This document shows, piece by piece, positions 24,711 through 35,749 of a stretch of 64,000 bases of DNA. The notes under the pieces were generated by a model, which had not been told where the DNA came from, made no database searches, and saw only the letters and a program-made list of their open reading frames with translations. Numbering within the stretch: the stretch's first letter is position 1; each line of letters starts with the position of its first letter. Made by a program: the position numbers and the translations under genes. The DNA is from Daphnia pulex (lineage: Eukaryota; Arthropoda; Branchiopoda; Diplostraca; Daphniidae): positions 15,119,001 to 15,183,000 of the forward strand of contig NC_060026.1 in the NCBI RefSeq assembly GCF_021134715.1, written 5' to 3'.

Positions 24711-25367
24711 ATGAACAAGCTGGTAAAAAGAAATATAACAACTTTTTATTTTACAATTCTTTTTTTGGCTAAATTTCAAACATTTCACTTAAGATAAATT
24801 TTTTTATTAATTTTTTAAAAATAGTTTTTCATTGCCGCCGTCATGGCTGTCGTTGCCGGAGCTCCTCAAGGTAAAAAAGAATCTGAAACTGCAGCAGCAC
24901 CCGAAATTGTCGTCGTAAGTCAAGCCGACGTCCGCAATCTGGACGGCAGCAGCCAATGGAGGTCTGTATAATATAATAATAACTCATCATCTTCTTTTTA
25001 TATTCAATGATATTATAAAAATGTTGTTTGATTTATTATTTTTGTTTTGTTGTTGACATTTTTTTTATGATTCAGCTACACCCAATCTGATGGCGCCACC
25101 AGAGAAGAGAGTCAAGTCCAGAAAAAGTTCCAGACAGTTTCGACGGACGCTTATGGCAAGCAGACGGTCAACGACGTGATCGGTAACACCAACGCAGGAT
25201 CGTCCTTCTGGATCTCACCCGAGGGTCAGAGAATTCATTTGACGTGGGTCGCCGACGAGGGCGGATTCCAGCCCAAAGGCGATCACTTACCTGTCGCTCC
25301 GGTCCACGTTTACACGCTGCCCGTCGCCCCCGCCCTGCCCTACCAACGCACCGGCCTTGGCTATTAA
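24711..25367 (+). CDS. R&R cuticle protein (RR-1 type)
   Basis: Chitin-binding structural protein of the exoskeleton. Exons 24711-24722 (ATG plus three codons), 24825-24961 and 25076-25367 (TAA) join to 146 aa. The first intron interrupts the signal peptide, MNKL then [16 protein letters not shown], which is the usual layout for arthropod cuticle genes. The chitin-binding domain (Chitin_bind_4) is in exon 3: [12 protein letters not shown] at its start, then Gly-rich and polar strands, and the RR-1 signature ending [15 protein letters not shown]. The C-terminus is Pro/Val/Ala-rich ([17 protein letters not shown]), common in RR-1 proteins. Neighbouring R&R gene at 31562. Confidence 0.9.
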
Positions 25368-25994
25368 TTTCAATCTTAATCAGATCGAATTTTTGGCTGC
25401 TGACGTTGTATTTGTTTGTTTGAAAAGTTTTGTCACCTTGTGCGTTGACTACTGTCGATGTGATTCGTTGCTGGAGAAATAGATTGCATCGACTTTTGTC
25501 TGAACAACTTGCGCAATAATCAAGTCGATCAAATCTGAATTTGCTTATACATAAACGCGGAAAAGCTCGATCAGCTTCACGCTTTGATAACCCCCATAGC
25601 TTCTTGGAAAAACGAGTTAAATTTCGCTTTCTAACTATATCCATGATCTTTGCGGTGTCATATCTTTTGAGTTTTGATTCCCTTATTAGGTTTTCTAGAA
25701 TGAAGAGCGGAAATCTGTTTGAGGTCGACGGGGACAATTGAGCGGCAATCAAAATTGAGAATGACGACAGATTGACAACCAGCAAACAGGTTTTTAAAAT
25801 AACGATCAAAATTGACCTTATAGTATAAGAAACACTAATGTAGTTTTACAAAAATCAGCAAATGAGTTTGGCAAACGAGTTTTGCCAAGCGGACGGTATA
25901 ACTACTTTAATATGCAAAAATATAACTCCGATCTGTAATCCAATCTAGAATTTGGCCTCGTGTATTTTGAAATAATGGGATGCCTGACATACAT

Positions 25995-25999
25995 CACGT
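25995..25999 (-). promoter_or_regulatory. Candidate hypoxia response core (distal)
   Basis: CACGT on plus (ACGTG on minus), the HIF core, about 610 nt upstream of the globin A start. A five-base match is weak alone. Confidence 0.3.
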
Positions 26000-26386
26000 A
26001 GGATAGTGCCACTTATTACAATTTATAATGTCACTTTGTCAAGAAATATGCAGCACACATGATTTTTGAACTATTTATCAAATCTGGGTGAGTATAGTTT
26101 CAATTAATATTTAGATAACAATATTCCTATTGGGTTGATGCCAAACAAAATTCAGCTGTTATACTTATACATACAGCTGAAGAATCAAATCCTGACCCCG
26201 GCTTTTGAACTGGACGACGAACAGCTGTTATATTTGATTAGAAAGTTACCCCGAATTGACCTTTCTGTGTACCAAAACCACTGACTGCTAATTAAGCATG
26301 TGAATTAAAGTCGATCAAAGTGTCAATAGGGAAGTTTATATGATCTGGCGTGTGTCACGAGAAGGAGGTTACAATTCTTACCAGAA

Positions 26387-26392
26387 CACGTG
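26387..26392. promoter_or_regulatory. Palindromic CACGTG hypoxia/E-box element
   Basis: CACGTG within AGAACACGTGTAAG, about 220 nt upstream of the globin A ATG. HIF-binding sites of this type are known to drive globin induction in Daphnia. The corresponding place upstream of globin B reads AGAACACATCAC and lacks the core. Confidence 0.55.
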
Positions 26393-26427
26393 TAAGTAAA
26401 TAATTCAAAAATCACTTGTGATGGCTT

Positions 26428-26432
26428 GCGTG
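26428..26432 (+). promoter_or_regulatory. Candidate hypoxia response core GCGTG
   Basis: Sits in TTGCGTGCAAA. The aligned sequence upstream of globin B is TTGTGTGCAAA, so the core is absent there. Confidence 0.4.
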
Positions 26433-26440
26433 CAAATCCT

Positions 26441-26445
26441 CACGT
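26441..26445 (-). promoter_or_regulatory. Candidate hypoxia response core ACGTG
   Basis: CCTCACGTAGG on plus. The globin B counterpart reads CCTCTGTCCTC and lacks it. Nine bases from the preceding core, so the two could act as a pair. Confidence 0.4.
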
Positions 26446-26522
26446 AGGCCGTCAATAACTTATCGTATAACAAAATAGCTCAATCAGCATTTCAGCTCAT
26501 CTCTGAGTCGGGACCTGTCGAC

Positions 26523-26530
26523 TATAAAAG
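26523..26530 (+). promoter_or_regulatory. TATA box of globin gene A
   Basis: TATAAAAG in CGACTATAAAAGCCG, 80 nt before the ATG; the same block is present upstream of globin B. Confidence 0.75.
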
Positions 26531-26609
26531 CCGAAAGAAATCGACGGAAGAGTATCACTTAGCTGTCTGTTATTTCCAGAGCTAAATCAACTTTCAGCAT
26601 TTCCCAACC

Positions 26610-28063
26610 ATGGCTTCTTTCAAGCTTATTGTTCTTCTCAGCGTATTAGCTTTGGCAAGCGCTTACTCTCAAATGGTATTATTTCAATTCAAATGTAATA
26701 TTTTTATTGTTAATAAATACCACATTTCTATATTTGATACAGCCTGGCACTACCATGACGACTGTCACTACCACCACTACCACCGTCACGGCTGATGAGG
26801 ATAGCCAAGGCCTGCTAAACTCTTTTGACCGCAGTATTATCCGCAAGACCTGGGACCAGGCCAAGAGAGATGGTGACGTCGCTCCTCAGGTTCTCTTCCG
26901 GTAAGGACCAGCATTTTCCAATATTAACATATTTCTGGGCTTTTCAAATCAAAAAAATTGTCTGGATGATTTCCAGTTTCATCAAGGCCCACCCCGAATA
27001 CCAGCAAAAGTTCTCCAAGTTCGCCGGAGTTCCTCAATCGGAGCTGTTGACCAACGGCAACTTCTTGGCCCAGGCTTACACCATTTTGGCCGGTTTGAAC
27101 GTCGTCATCCAATCCCTGTCCAGCCAGGAACTGTTGACCGCTCAACTCAACCTTCTGGGAGGTGCCCATCAACCCCGTGGAGTTACCCCTGCCATGTTCG
27201 AGGTAATATCAAAGATTTTCAAATCTTTTCTCTCTCTAATTATTATTCTAACTTTCCAATAAAAAGGAATTCGGTGTGATCATTGAGCAAGTTCTTGAAG
27301 AGGAACTGGGAGGATCCTTCAATGCTGAGGCCAGACAGGCCTGGAAGAACGGAATCACCGCTATGGTCGCTGGCGTCTCCAAGACCCTCAAGTGAGTAGT
27401 ATCTTATTGTAATAGAATGTATCATTTAACAAACGATGCTGAATCCATTTTCAGGAACCCCGAAGATTTGGCTGATCCCCAGACTAAATTGTCCCGTCAT
27501 CAGATCCGTGATGTCCAAAGGAGCTGGGAAAGTATGAAAAGCGGCCGCAATGCCTTGATCTCCGCCATCTTCATCAAGTGAGTTAAACATTAGTCGAATT
27601 ATAATATCGAATGGGTCTTTTTAATTCATTTGATTTTCAATATAGGCTCTTCAAGGAGACTCCCCGCGTCCAGAAACATTTCGCCAAGTTTGCCAATGTT
27701 CCAGTCGACTCTCTGAGAGGCAACGGCGATTACAACCAACAAGTGGCTCTGGTCGCCGACCGCCTGGACACCATCATTTCCGCTATGGATGACAAATTGC
27801 AGCTTTTGGGCAACATCAACTACATGAAATACACCCACGCTAAGCGCTCCATTCCCCGCAGCACTTGGGAGGTGAGAGCGTCGAAATTGAAGCGATTTCA
27901 TTCATTCTGTTATTTTTAATAAATAACGTTACATATTTTCTTTCAGGACTTTGCTCGCCTGCTCGGAGAAGTTCTCACTTCCAAGGGCGTTTCCGCTTCC
28001 GATATGGAATCGTGGAAAGGTGTGACTGCCGTCTTTGTCAACGGAATCGCTCCCAAGAATTAA
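26610..28063 (+). CDS. Hb: Two-domain extracellular hemoglobin, gene A
   Basis: Secreted O2 carrier subunit of haemolymph, as in Daphnia. Seven exons: 26610-26675, 26743-26900, 26977-27202, 27267-27391, 27455-27577, 27646-27871 and 27947-28063 (TAA), 346 aa. Signal peptide MASFKLIVLLSVLALASAYS is followed by a Thr-rich leader (TTVTTTTTTVTAD). Domain 1 has F at CD1 (KFSKFAGVP), a distal Gln (FLAQAYTIL) and the proximal His F8 (GGAHQPRGV). Domain 2 has KHFAKFANVP, a distal Gln (YNQQVALV) and F8 His (KYTHAKRSI). Domains are separated by the intron after 27391, the usual bridge-intron position. TATA box and several HIF-type cores lie upstream. No disruption. Confidence 0.95.
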
Positions 28064-28926
28064 ATTTATTGCGACATTTTTCATCGCACTTGATTTAAAA
28101 ATTGGAAAATTGGTTTTCAATTGGTTTGTAGGATAGGATGAGGGTGAAATACAACCAGTTCTGATTATATAATACTTTCTCTGTCAGACATATTTTATCA
28201 GTTTAATTTTAACATTTTTGGCTGCTGTCATTTTTTTTAAATCTTTTAATGTCACCATGTGTTGACTGTCGATGTGATTCATTGCTAAAAAAGTAGATTA
28301 CATCGACTTTTGTCTGAAAAACTATTGCAATTTTGCAATATAATCAAGTCAATCAAATTCAACTTTGGTTACAAACAAATGTTGACTTGGACCATATCAT
28401 GAAATGCGGAATAGCTTATATATTCTTTCCCAATCTGCTGTGGATGAAAGGTTGCAACGCAATAGATAACAATATTCTCATTGGGTTGCCAAACGAAATT
28501 CAGCTGTTGCTGACATTTGTTGAACTGTGAGAAATCAAATCAAACCCGGCGGCTCATTTGAACTCGACGACAACAGTTGTCTCATTTCATTACGATAAGC
28601 TACCCCGGATTGACCTTTCTGTGTACACCAAAACCCCTTGCACTGCTCTAGTTATTCATGTGAATCAAAGTCAAGAGTCTCAGAGACGTACTATGTATGC
28701 ACGATCTTGTGTGTCACGAGAAGGTTAGAGGAAGTTATATAATTCACACAAGAGCAAGTGAAAATGACAAAATGAGAACACATCACTCGGAATCCTGCTG
28801 AATGATGGTTTGTGTGCAAAACCTCTGTCCTCAACGGATATATAGGCTGTCAAAATAATAACTTATCGCAACAAATGTAGATCAGCATTTTTCAGCTCAT
28901 CTCTTTCGGATCTGCTGTGGGTCGAC
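28064..28926. other. Spacer between globin genes A and B
   Basis: Non-coding; holds the 3' flank of A and the promoter region of B. Clearly alignable with 25390-26520. I find no RCGTG core on either strand in this stretch. Confidence 0.6.
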
Positions 28927-28934
28927 TATATAAA
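28927..28934 (+). promoter_or_regulatory. TATA box of globin gene B
   Basis: TATATAAA in CGACTATATAAAAGCCG, 71 nt before the ATG. Confidence 0.75.
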
Positions 28935-28997
28935 AGCCGAAAGAAATCGATGCAAGAGTATCACTTGGCCGACTGATATTTTCAGAGCTAACTAACG

Positions 28998-30478
28998 ATG
29001 CTGGCCTCTTTCAAACTGGTTGTTCTCCTCAGCGTCGTGGCTTTGGCTTGCGCTTGGCCTCAGGTATGGCATTATATTTGAAGTCAAACGTAATCATATT
29101 CTCATCATATTTTGATTGTTCTATTTTGCAGTTTGGCAGTAGCAGCATAACGACTTTCCCGACAACCAGCACCATCCCGGCAAAGGAGAATAGCCAAGGC
29201 CAAACTTCCAAACTCGACTGTTTTGACCACAGTATTATCCGCAATACCTGGGACCAGGCCAAGAAAAATGGCGAATTTGCTCCTCGGGTTCTTCTCCGGT
29301 AAGGACACGACCATTTCCAACCATTATAGATGTAGCTAAGCCTTTTGATATAATAATATTGACTGGATTATATTTACAGTTTCATCAAGGCCCACCCGGA
29401 ATACCAGCAAATGTTCGCCAAGTTCGCCAGCGTCCCTCACTACAATCTGCTGAGAAACGGCGATTTCTTGGCCCAGGCTTACACCATTTTGGCCGGTTTG
29501 AACGTCGTCATTCAGTCGCTGTCCAGCCAGGAACTGTTGGCCGCCCAATTCAACCTTCTTGGAAGTGCCTATCAACCTCGAGGAGTTACCCCTGCCATGT
29601 TCAAGGTATATATTGTGCTATCGACATATTTCTTTATTCACATTATTTCTCTAATTATTTATAATTTCTAAAAAGGAATTTGGTGTTATTATTGAGCAAG
29701 TTCTGGAAGAGACGCTTGGAAGCACCTTCAACGTTGAGGCCAGAAAGGCCTGGAACAAAGGAATGGTCGCAATAATCGCTGGCATCTCCAAGACCTTAAA
29801 GTGAGTAGTATAGCTATAAAAAATCTATAATTTATAAAAGCGACCCTTAATTCTTTTCTATAACGATGAATCCATTTTCATAGGAACCCCGAAGATTTGG
29901 CTGATGCCCAGTCTAATTTGTCCCGTCACCAGATCCGTAATGTCCAAAGGAGCTGGGAAAGTATGAAAAGCGGTCGCAATGCCTTGGTCTCCGCCATCTT
30001 CATCAAGTGAGTTAAACATTTCCGAACTAAACCTATATAACGGCGTCTTATCATTTGATTTGTCGATGATGAAAGGCTCTTCAAGGAGACTCCCCGCGTC
30101 CAGAAACATTTCACCAAGTTCGCCAATGTTCCAGTCGACTCTCTGAGAGGCAACGGCGATTACATCCAACAAGTGGCTCTGGTCGCCGACCGCCTGGACA
30201 CCATCATTTCCGCCATGGATGACCAATTGCAGCTGTTGGGCAACATCAACTACCTGAAATACACTCACGCCAAGCGCTCCATTCCTCGCAAAACTTGGGA
30301 GGTGAGCAAGTTGAAATAATGATGAAGCTGATTTCAAGTTACATTTTTCTTATATTTATAGGACTTTGCTCGTCTGCTCGTGGAACTTCTCCCTACCAGG
30401 GGCGTTTCCGCTTCCGATATGGAATCGTGGAAAGGTGTGACTGCCGTCTTTGTCAATGGAATTGCTCCCAAGAATTAA
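28998..30478 (+). CDS. Hb: Two-domain extracellular hemoglobin, gene B
   Basis: Tandem paralogue of gene A. Seven exons: 28998-29063, 29132-29298, 29380-29605, 29676-29800, 29884-30006, 30076-30301 and 30362-30478 (TAA), 349 aa. Signal peptide MLASFKLVVLLSVVALACAW. The Thr run of A is replaced by a Ser/Thr/Pro leader (SSSITTFPTTSTIPA), and two extra Cys occur near the N-terminus (ALACAW, KLDCFDH). Domain 1 keeps the CD1 Phe and distal Gln, but the proximal F8 His is Tyr (GSAYQPRGV; TAT at the codon where A has CAT). Domain 2 is normal (KYTHAKRSIPRKTWEDF) and nearly identical to A. Exon lengths match A except exon 2. All exons are open, so this is not a pseudogene by inspection. Confidence 0.94.
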
Positions 30479-31481
30479 ATTTCTTACGACATTTGATTCC
30501 GCACTCGATTAAGAAGAGATATGAAATAGAAAATTGGTTTATTACAATTTGCTTACAGGATAAGTATGAAATGCAAACCATTTTGTGAATATTCTTTCTC
30601 TGCATGTCAGACATATTTTATTACTTTAAATTTTAAAGCGGAAATATATATTGATTATCATGGAATATAATTTGTATATAGCTCCTTTGATGTGGAAACT
30701 AAGGAAGAGAAGTCCAGATTTCTCGGTTCCGTTTATCACGATGTGTGGCGAGAGACACACCCTCCACACTGCCGGAACGGAATTTTTCTGTTACACACGG
30801 TTATTATTATTATGTATTTCATGGTATATACTCTTTCGTTCTCTCTTAGCCTATATAAACGGGTCATTGAACATTGAGGAGAAAACAACAACTTTCTTTC
30901 GGGTTATTGGCTTTTTCTTGCCGAGATTATATTGAGTCAACTGAATCACTTCTGTTTTATGTAAGCATAAAGTGATGAGTATTACATGTGTTAGGACTGA
31001 TACTCACCATTCTGTACAATCAAATTATAAAAGGCAATTGCAGTATTAAATGCGGGATTTTTAGATTTGACGGGTTGAAACAAAATGGAATAGAAATCAA
31101 ATAGAAATAAGTTAACGCCCTTGACTGTTGCGCAGTACGTAATAATAAGCTCATCCAAACTGTGTAAAATACACAGCTAGGGGGGGATAACACGGACTCT
31201 CTGCCGTGTTGCAACAGCGAGAAATGGAAGACAAGTAAAATAGGAAAAGGAAACAATTCTCCCGAATGGGACACGAAAGTCTCGCGTCGTGATAGTGACC
31301 AACCACAAAAAGCGAACGTCCATTGACAATAATCGTCTCCTTTTTTCCCGTCAAGTTTCCCTTTTCCTTTTTCCCAGCAGCAGCAGTGGACGACATAATA
31401 ATATTTCATTATCACCCTGACCGAAATTGACAAGGGTGGCCAGTTACTATTATAACATGTACCTGATGCAACCGAGCTAAG
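30479..31481. other. Spacer between globin B and cuticle gene 2
   Basis: No gene supported. 30606-30640 (GTCAGACATATTTTAT) matches the flank after globin A at 28187, the right end of the globin duplication unit. Open frames on both strands are short and featureless. Confidence 0.5.
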
Positions 31482-31489
31482 TATATAAG
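31482..31489 (+). promoter_or_regulatory. TATA box of cuticle protein gene 2
   Basis: TATATAAG, 73 nt upstream of the ATG. Confidence 0.7.
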
Positions 31490-31561
31490 TCGGTAGTGTC
31501 GACTCGATTAAGTCACCAGTCACTTTCAGTCGATTCCACCACCAACAACTACTCCAACATC

Positions 31562-32126
31562 ATGCAGGTTCTCTATTATTACTATTTTTCTTATTACTAG
31601 CATCAAGAAATAGTAATTAATAATCTTTTATTATTTTCCCGGTTGTATACAGGTCCAACTCATCCTTGTTTCCCTCGTTGCATTGGCTGTTTTTACATCC
31701 GGAGAGGAACAGCCCAAATACACAGACACTGTCGCCAAGTCATCCGACCAACAGGTAAAATAATAGCTTACAGCTGACTGTGTTCTATAGCCTCAATGAA
31801 TTAATTATTTTGAATAAAACAATTTTAAATAGTACGCTCCCATGCCTCACTCGTTTGCCTGGGAAGTGAAGGACGAGCCGAGCAAGAACGACTACTCGCA
31901 CCAACAGGAAAGCGACGGCAAAGTCACGACTGGATCCTACCGCGTTGCCTTGCCCGATGGCCGCACCCAAATCGTCACCTACACGGCCGACCAAAACGGA
32001 TACGTCGCCCAAGTCAAATACGAAGGAGAGGCCCAATATCCCGCACCTTCTTCGTACAACAACAAACCAGCAGCGAGTTATCCGACCGAACAGGCGAAAC
32101 CAACAACAGCTTACCCCCTTGTTTGA
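31562..32126 (+). CDS. R&R cuticle protein (RR-2-like)
   Basis: Exoskeletal chitin-binding protein. Exons 31562-31567 (ATG CAG only), 31653-31754 and 31833-32126 (TGA) join to 133 aa. The signal peptide is split by the first intron: MQ then VQLILVSLVALAVFTSGEE. The Chitin_bind_4 domain fills exon 3: FAWEVKDEPSKNDYSHQQ, then DGKVTTGSYRVALPDGRTQI and VTYTADQNGYVAQVKYEG. This is closer to the RR-2 pattern (FAYEVKD..., GSY, LPDG, YTADxxGY) than to RR-1. The tail is Pro/Ala/Tyr-rich. Unrelated in detail to the RR-1 gene at 24711 although both lie next to the globins. Confidence 0.9.
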
Positions 32127-32304
32127 ATGGCCCGAACCACTGAAGCTCAGCGATCCTTATAGGAACATAATGAACAGGTGCATTTTCTCCAATTGCTAAA
32201 TGCATTATTGGTTGTGAGTTTGTTTGTAACTAAATCTCTTGTAATATATGAAAGTAATGTAAAACGTTAAAGAACTCGTTGCGATTTTATGGCATCTTGG
32301 TGAT

Positions 32305-32356
32305 ATCCCTGAGAGATTTTTAAAATTCTTATCCCTGAGAGATTTTTAAAATTCTT
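32305..32356. repeat. 26-bp direct repeat at left end of the mobile island
   Basis: Two adjacent copies (32305-32330 and 32331-32356) starting ATCCCTGAGAG and ending AAAATTCTT. The same 26 bp, once, opens the second unit at 34929. Confidence 0.85.
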
Positions 32357-34929
32357 ATTTTAAAAAGCCGAAGGCTTACCGCCTTTTAAGGGTGAGAGAT
32401 TTGAAGAAACAAAAGTGCAGACAGCGCTCCAAATACTATTAACCCTGAGAGGTCCCTGGGGAATTGGGCGGGGGGAGACGAAAACGGTTTTCGGGACTTT
32501 GACGCTCTCGTGATTCACCGATCACGACGCGACCTATCCCATTCGACGGGGAATATGGTTTTACATATATATTGACTAATTTTTAGAACTATCTATATAT
32601 TTAAGGGGAAATTGGGAGCAAAAAGGGGGAAAAAGAGGGGAAACTTCAAAAATACATTGCACATACGATTCCACACAATTAAAGGGTCTAATCAGTTCTA
32701 AAGGGAAGAAGAACTTTCCATTTAAACGAAAAGACTAAATTTGCGAGGGCTTCTTTAAGGTTCACGAGATATCTGTAAAAGAAAAAGACACCCAGATTGA
32801 GTTTAGTTGATTGTTTGTTGACTAGCAGACGACGATAACTTTTATCGGTGTGGCGTGTGGGTACTGGCTACTGGGGCGGCTGGGTATTCATTGGAATTCA
32901 TCGATCTAATGTAAGAATGTTTGTGATTCATTTCATCTTGTGAAACACTGTGGTTATCTTTCTAATTTTAACTATTGCAGGATTCTAATAAGAAAAAAAA
33001 ACCATGCCTCCAGTGTCACAACTGATGATTCCTTTACCCATCAAATGCCAGATTGGCAGATAATTCAATATGTGGGTGCTGAATGAACTGGTAAACATAA
33101 AAAATGGAATTGACAATAGGTGTTCATTATGTCACTAATCTTTCTGTGTGATGAAAACTAAATCAACAAATTATTTGCAGATTACATTTATCATCAGACA
33201 TCTCTCCCTTTCTTATGTCTTGAAGATGACGACAAGTTGCTAGTTGATTTACATGTCACCCTTACTGATATCCTAGCACACCATACTTTATTCGGCATAC
33301 AAAAAAAGCTTTCCCTTCTGGGTTACCCTAATTTAAAAGGCCTTGATGATGTAATGGTGCTATGCCAAAATTTTATCAACGTAGAGAAATTAAAGCTGCA
33401 GCTGTGGGAAATGGAATTGACAGTATGTAGTCCTTATTCAGTAATCTTTCTTTGTGATCAAAACTAAACCACAAAATTATTTGCAGATTACATTTCACAG
33501 ACACATTTCAGTTTCAGAAAGTGGAGTTTTGTCTTGAAGATGACAAAAGTTGCCCGTTGATTTACATGTCACCTTAAGTGATATCATAGCAGGAGCTTGT
33601 CATTTAGAGAGTTCGTTACCATACTTTATTTGACATGATTGTTTTATAGTTATTTCATTTTGGTTTTTTTTAGGCGAAAATTTTGTCTTGAAGATGACAA
33701 GTTGCCAGTCGATTTACATAACAACCTAAGTGACATCATAACAGGAACTTTTCATTTTGGTTTTTTTTATATTTTTAGGTACTCTAAAGCAAGAGCCTTG
33801 ACATGCAAAACTATATTTCATTCTGGCCCAACAATAAATAGTGGGAAAACTTATCATGTTCTTGAAAGGTTTTTAAATTCAAATCAGGAGTGTATTGTAG
33901 TCCATAAATTTTTTAATTCAAAATCAGGAGCTTATTGTGGTCCCTTAAAATTTTTTACATCTGAAGTGTATTGCAAATGCAATCAGCGTGATTGTCCATG
34001 TGATTTAGTAACTGGGGAAGACAGAAATTTTGCCAGTGATATTGATAAATCCCCTTGTTCCCATGTATCATGCACTGTTGAAATGATCTAAGTGAACACT
34101 CCATAAGAAATATGTATTAATTGCCAATGTTATTAAATTATTTATTTCCCCCGCCTGATTATGATATTGTTGATGAAAACTTGAATTTTCATAGGCTGCT
34201 GTTATTGATGAAATTTCAGAATTCAGAAATTCAGAAGGACCCTAGTCGTGGTTGAGCATGAACAAGAGCATTATTGGGTGTAGTTGCTGAAGAGGTGCAT
34301 GTTTGTAGTAAAGCCGCCGCAAATGATGTAGTATAAGAAATTCTCGTGCAAGCGAAGAACTCGAGACGCGTCGATATATAATGGTTTTACGGAGCTAATT
34401 ATCGAAGATGCATCTCTTGGAACCTTAGACAAGATTAGACCGGAAGACTTTCATTTGTTTCAACAATCATCGCTACCACATAGAACTAAATTAGCGCAAG
34501 CCAAGAGGTTAAATAATCCCGATCACCCCTGTAAAGTTCTGGTTGCTATCGATAATTGGCATGGGATTGAATCTAAATATTGGCTGCGTTATATTTCGGT
34601 AATTACCCAGTCTCAAGAAAACTTTGCCCGAAAAACGGTTTACCAATGCAAATTTTTGAAACGGGTCAAGTTTCAGTTCAATTTTGCGAGACCACGGGCA
34701 CACGAACAACTAGCGTCATATAGTATAGTCGTATCAGAAAAAATTTTTGACCCACCCAAATTTGAAAGACAAAAGACGGAGATTTTATTCCACACAAGAG
34801 GTGCAACAGTGAGAGTATAAGATGACGAACAGAGAAAACAATACGAAAACTAAATTTTTAAATTTCCTAATCAAGAAAAAAAACGAAAGGAGACTTATAA
34901 AATCTCGAAGGTGCCACAGAGGGGCTTGA
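32306..34929 (+). mobile_element. Helitron-like unit 1 (non-autonomous, carries SUV3 pieces)
   Basis: About 2.6 kb. The 5' module begins TCCCTGAGAG, with a small palindrome AGCCGAAGGCT and a conserved 650-bp non-coding block. The interior is made of SUV3 helicase gene pieces. The 3' module (about 34780-34929) runs from ACACAAGAGGTGCAACAG to AAGGTGCCAC...GGGGCTTGA. The next unit starts at once. TC at the 5' end after a host A, a T after the 3' end, no terminal inverted repeats, and head-to-tail arrangement fit a Helitron, but the 3' end is not the canonical CTRR. Family assignment is inference. Confidence 0.6.
33181..34580 (+). pseudogene. SUPV3L1: SUV3 (SUPV3L1) RNA helicase fragments, unit 1
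   Basis: Captured host gene pieces with intron-like joints. An N-terminal exon (LEDDKLPVDLH, then LSDII or LTDIL) occurs three times, near 33220-33290, 33520-33600 and 33674-33750. Then 33780-34091 encodes the motif I region ([12 protein letters not shown], one residue inserted against [10 protein letters not shown]) and DLVTGEDRNFA...SHVSCTVEM. 34200-34330 continues with VIDEIS, ALLGVVAEEVHVC, interrupted by stops. 34390-34580 encodes EDASLGTLDKIRP joined directly to TKLAQAKRLNNPDHPCKVLV, so a middle part is missing. Several stops and frame changes; cannot encode a helicase. Confidence 0.8.
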
Positions 34930-35749
34930 TCCCTGAGAGATTTTTAAAATTCTTATTTTAAAAAGCCGAAGGCTTACCGCCTTTTAAGGGTGAGAGATTT
35001 CAAGAAACAAAAGTTCAGACAGCGCTCCAAATAGTCTTAACTGTGAGAGGTCCCTGGGGAATTGGGGCGATTCGTGATTGGTGGAAGGGGTTTTCGGGAC
35101 CGTGAAGCTTTCCTGCTGCTCCGATCCCGACGCGACTAATCTCATTCGATGTAGAATGACTTTTTACATAGGTAATGACTAAATATTTCAAGTATTAACG
35201 AAAATAACGAGAGATTGGGAGCAAAAAGGGGAAAAAAATGGGAAACTTCTAAAATAGATTGCATATACGATTCCACAAAATTAAAGAGTCCAATTAGTTC
35301 TAATGGAAAGAACAACTTTCCGTTTAACCGAAAAGACTAAATTTGCATTACTTATTTTGTGGTTCGCGAGATATCTGCGAAAGAAAAAGACACCCAGATT
35401 GACTTTTAGCTTGATTGTTGACTAGCAGACGACGGTAATTTTTAACAGGCTAACAGTCAATCTGCTTGTGGCATGGCGAATTGATTGATTGAATGTTTGT
35501 GATAGATTTCATCCTCGTGAAACACTGTGTTTATATTTCATATGTAAATCGAATAACTTTTGCTGAATTCTAATAAGAAAAAAAAACCATGCATCCAGTA
35601 TCACAACTGATGGTTCCTTTACCCATCAAATGCCAGATTGGCCGATAGTTCAAATGTGGGTGCTGAATGAACTGGTAAACGTAAGAAATGGAATTGACAG
35701 TAGGTTTTCATTATGTTACTTATCTTTCTGTGTGATGAAAACTTAACAA

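Larger units (their letters stand above)
25368..26522. other. Upstream region of globin gene A
   Basis: Non-coding. 25390-25545 resembles 28216-28370 downstream of globin A, so the globin tandem duplication unit begins here, inside the cuticle gene's 3' flank. It contains four hypoxia-response-type cores, listed separately. A minus-strand open frame at 25168-25809 is discussed among the rejected items. Confidence 0.6.

Noticed and set aside
25168-25809. 213-codon minus-strand frame with a hydrophobic start
   Set aside because: Its 3' third is antisense to the cuticle protein exon and Arg-rich, typical of a shadow frame. No splice or promoter signal and no family match for the N-terminal part.
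30651-31523. Frames on both strands between globin B and cuticle gene 2
   Set aside because: Low-complexity content, no domain, no splice context.
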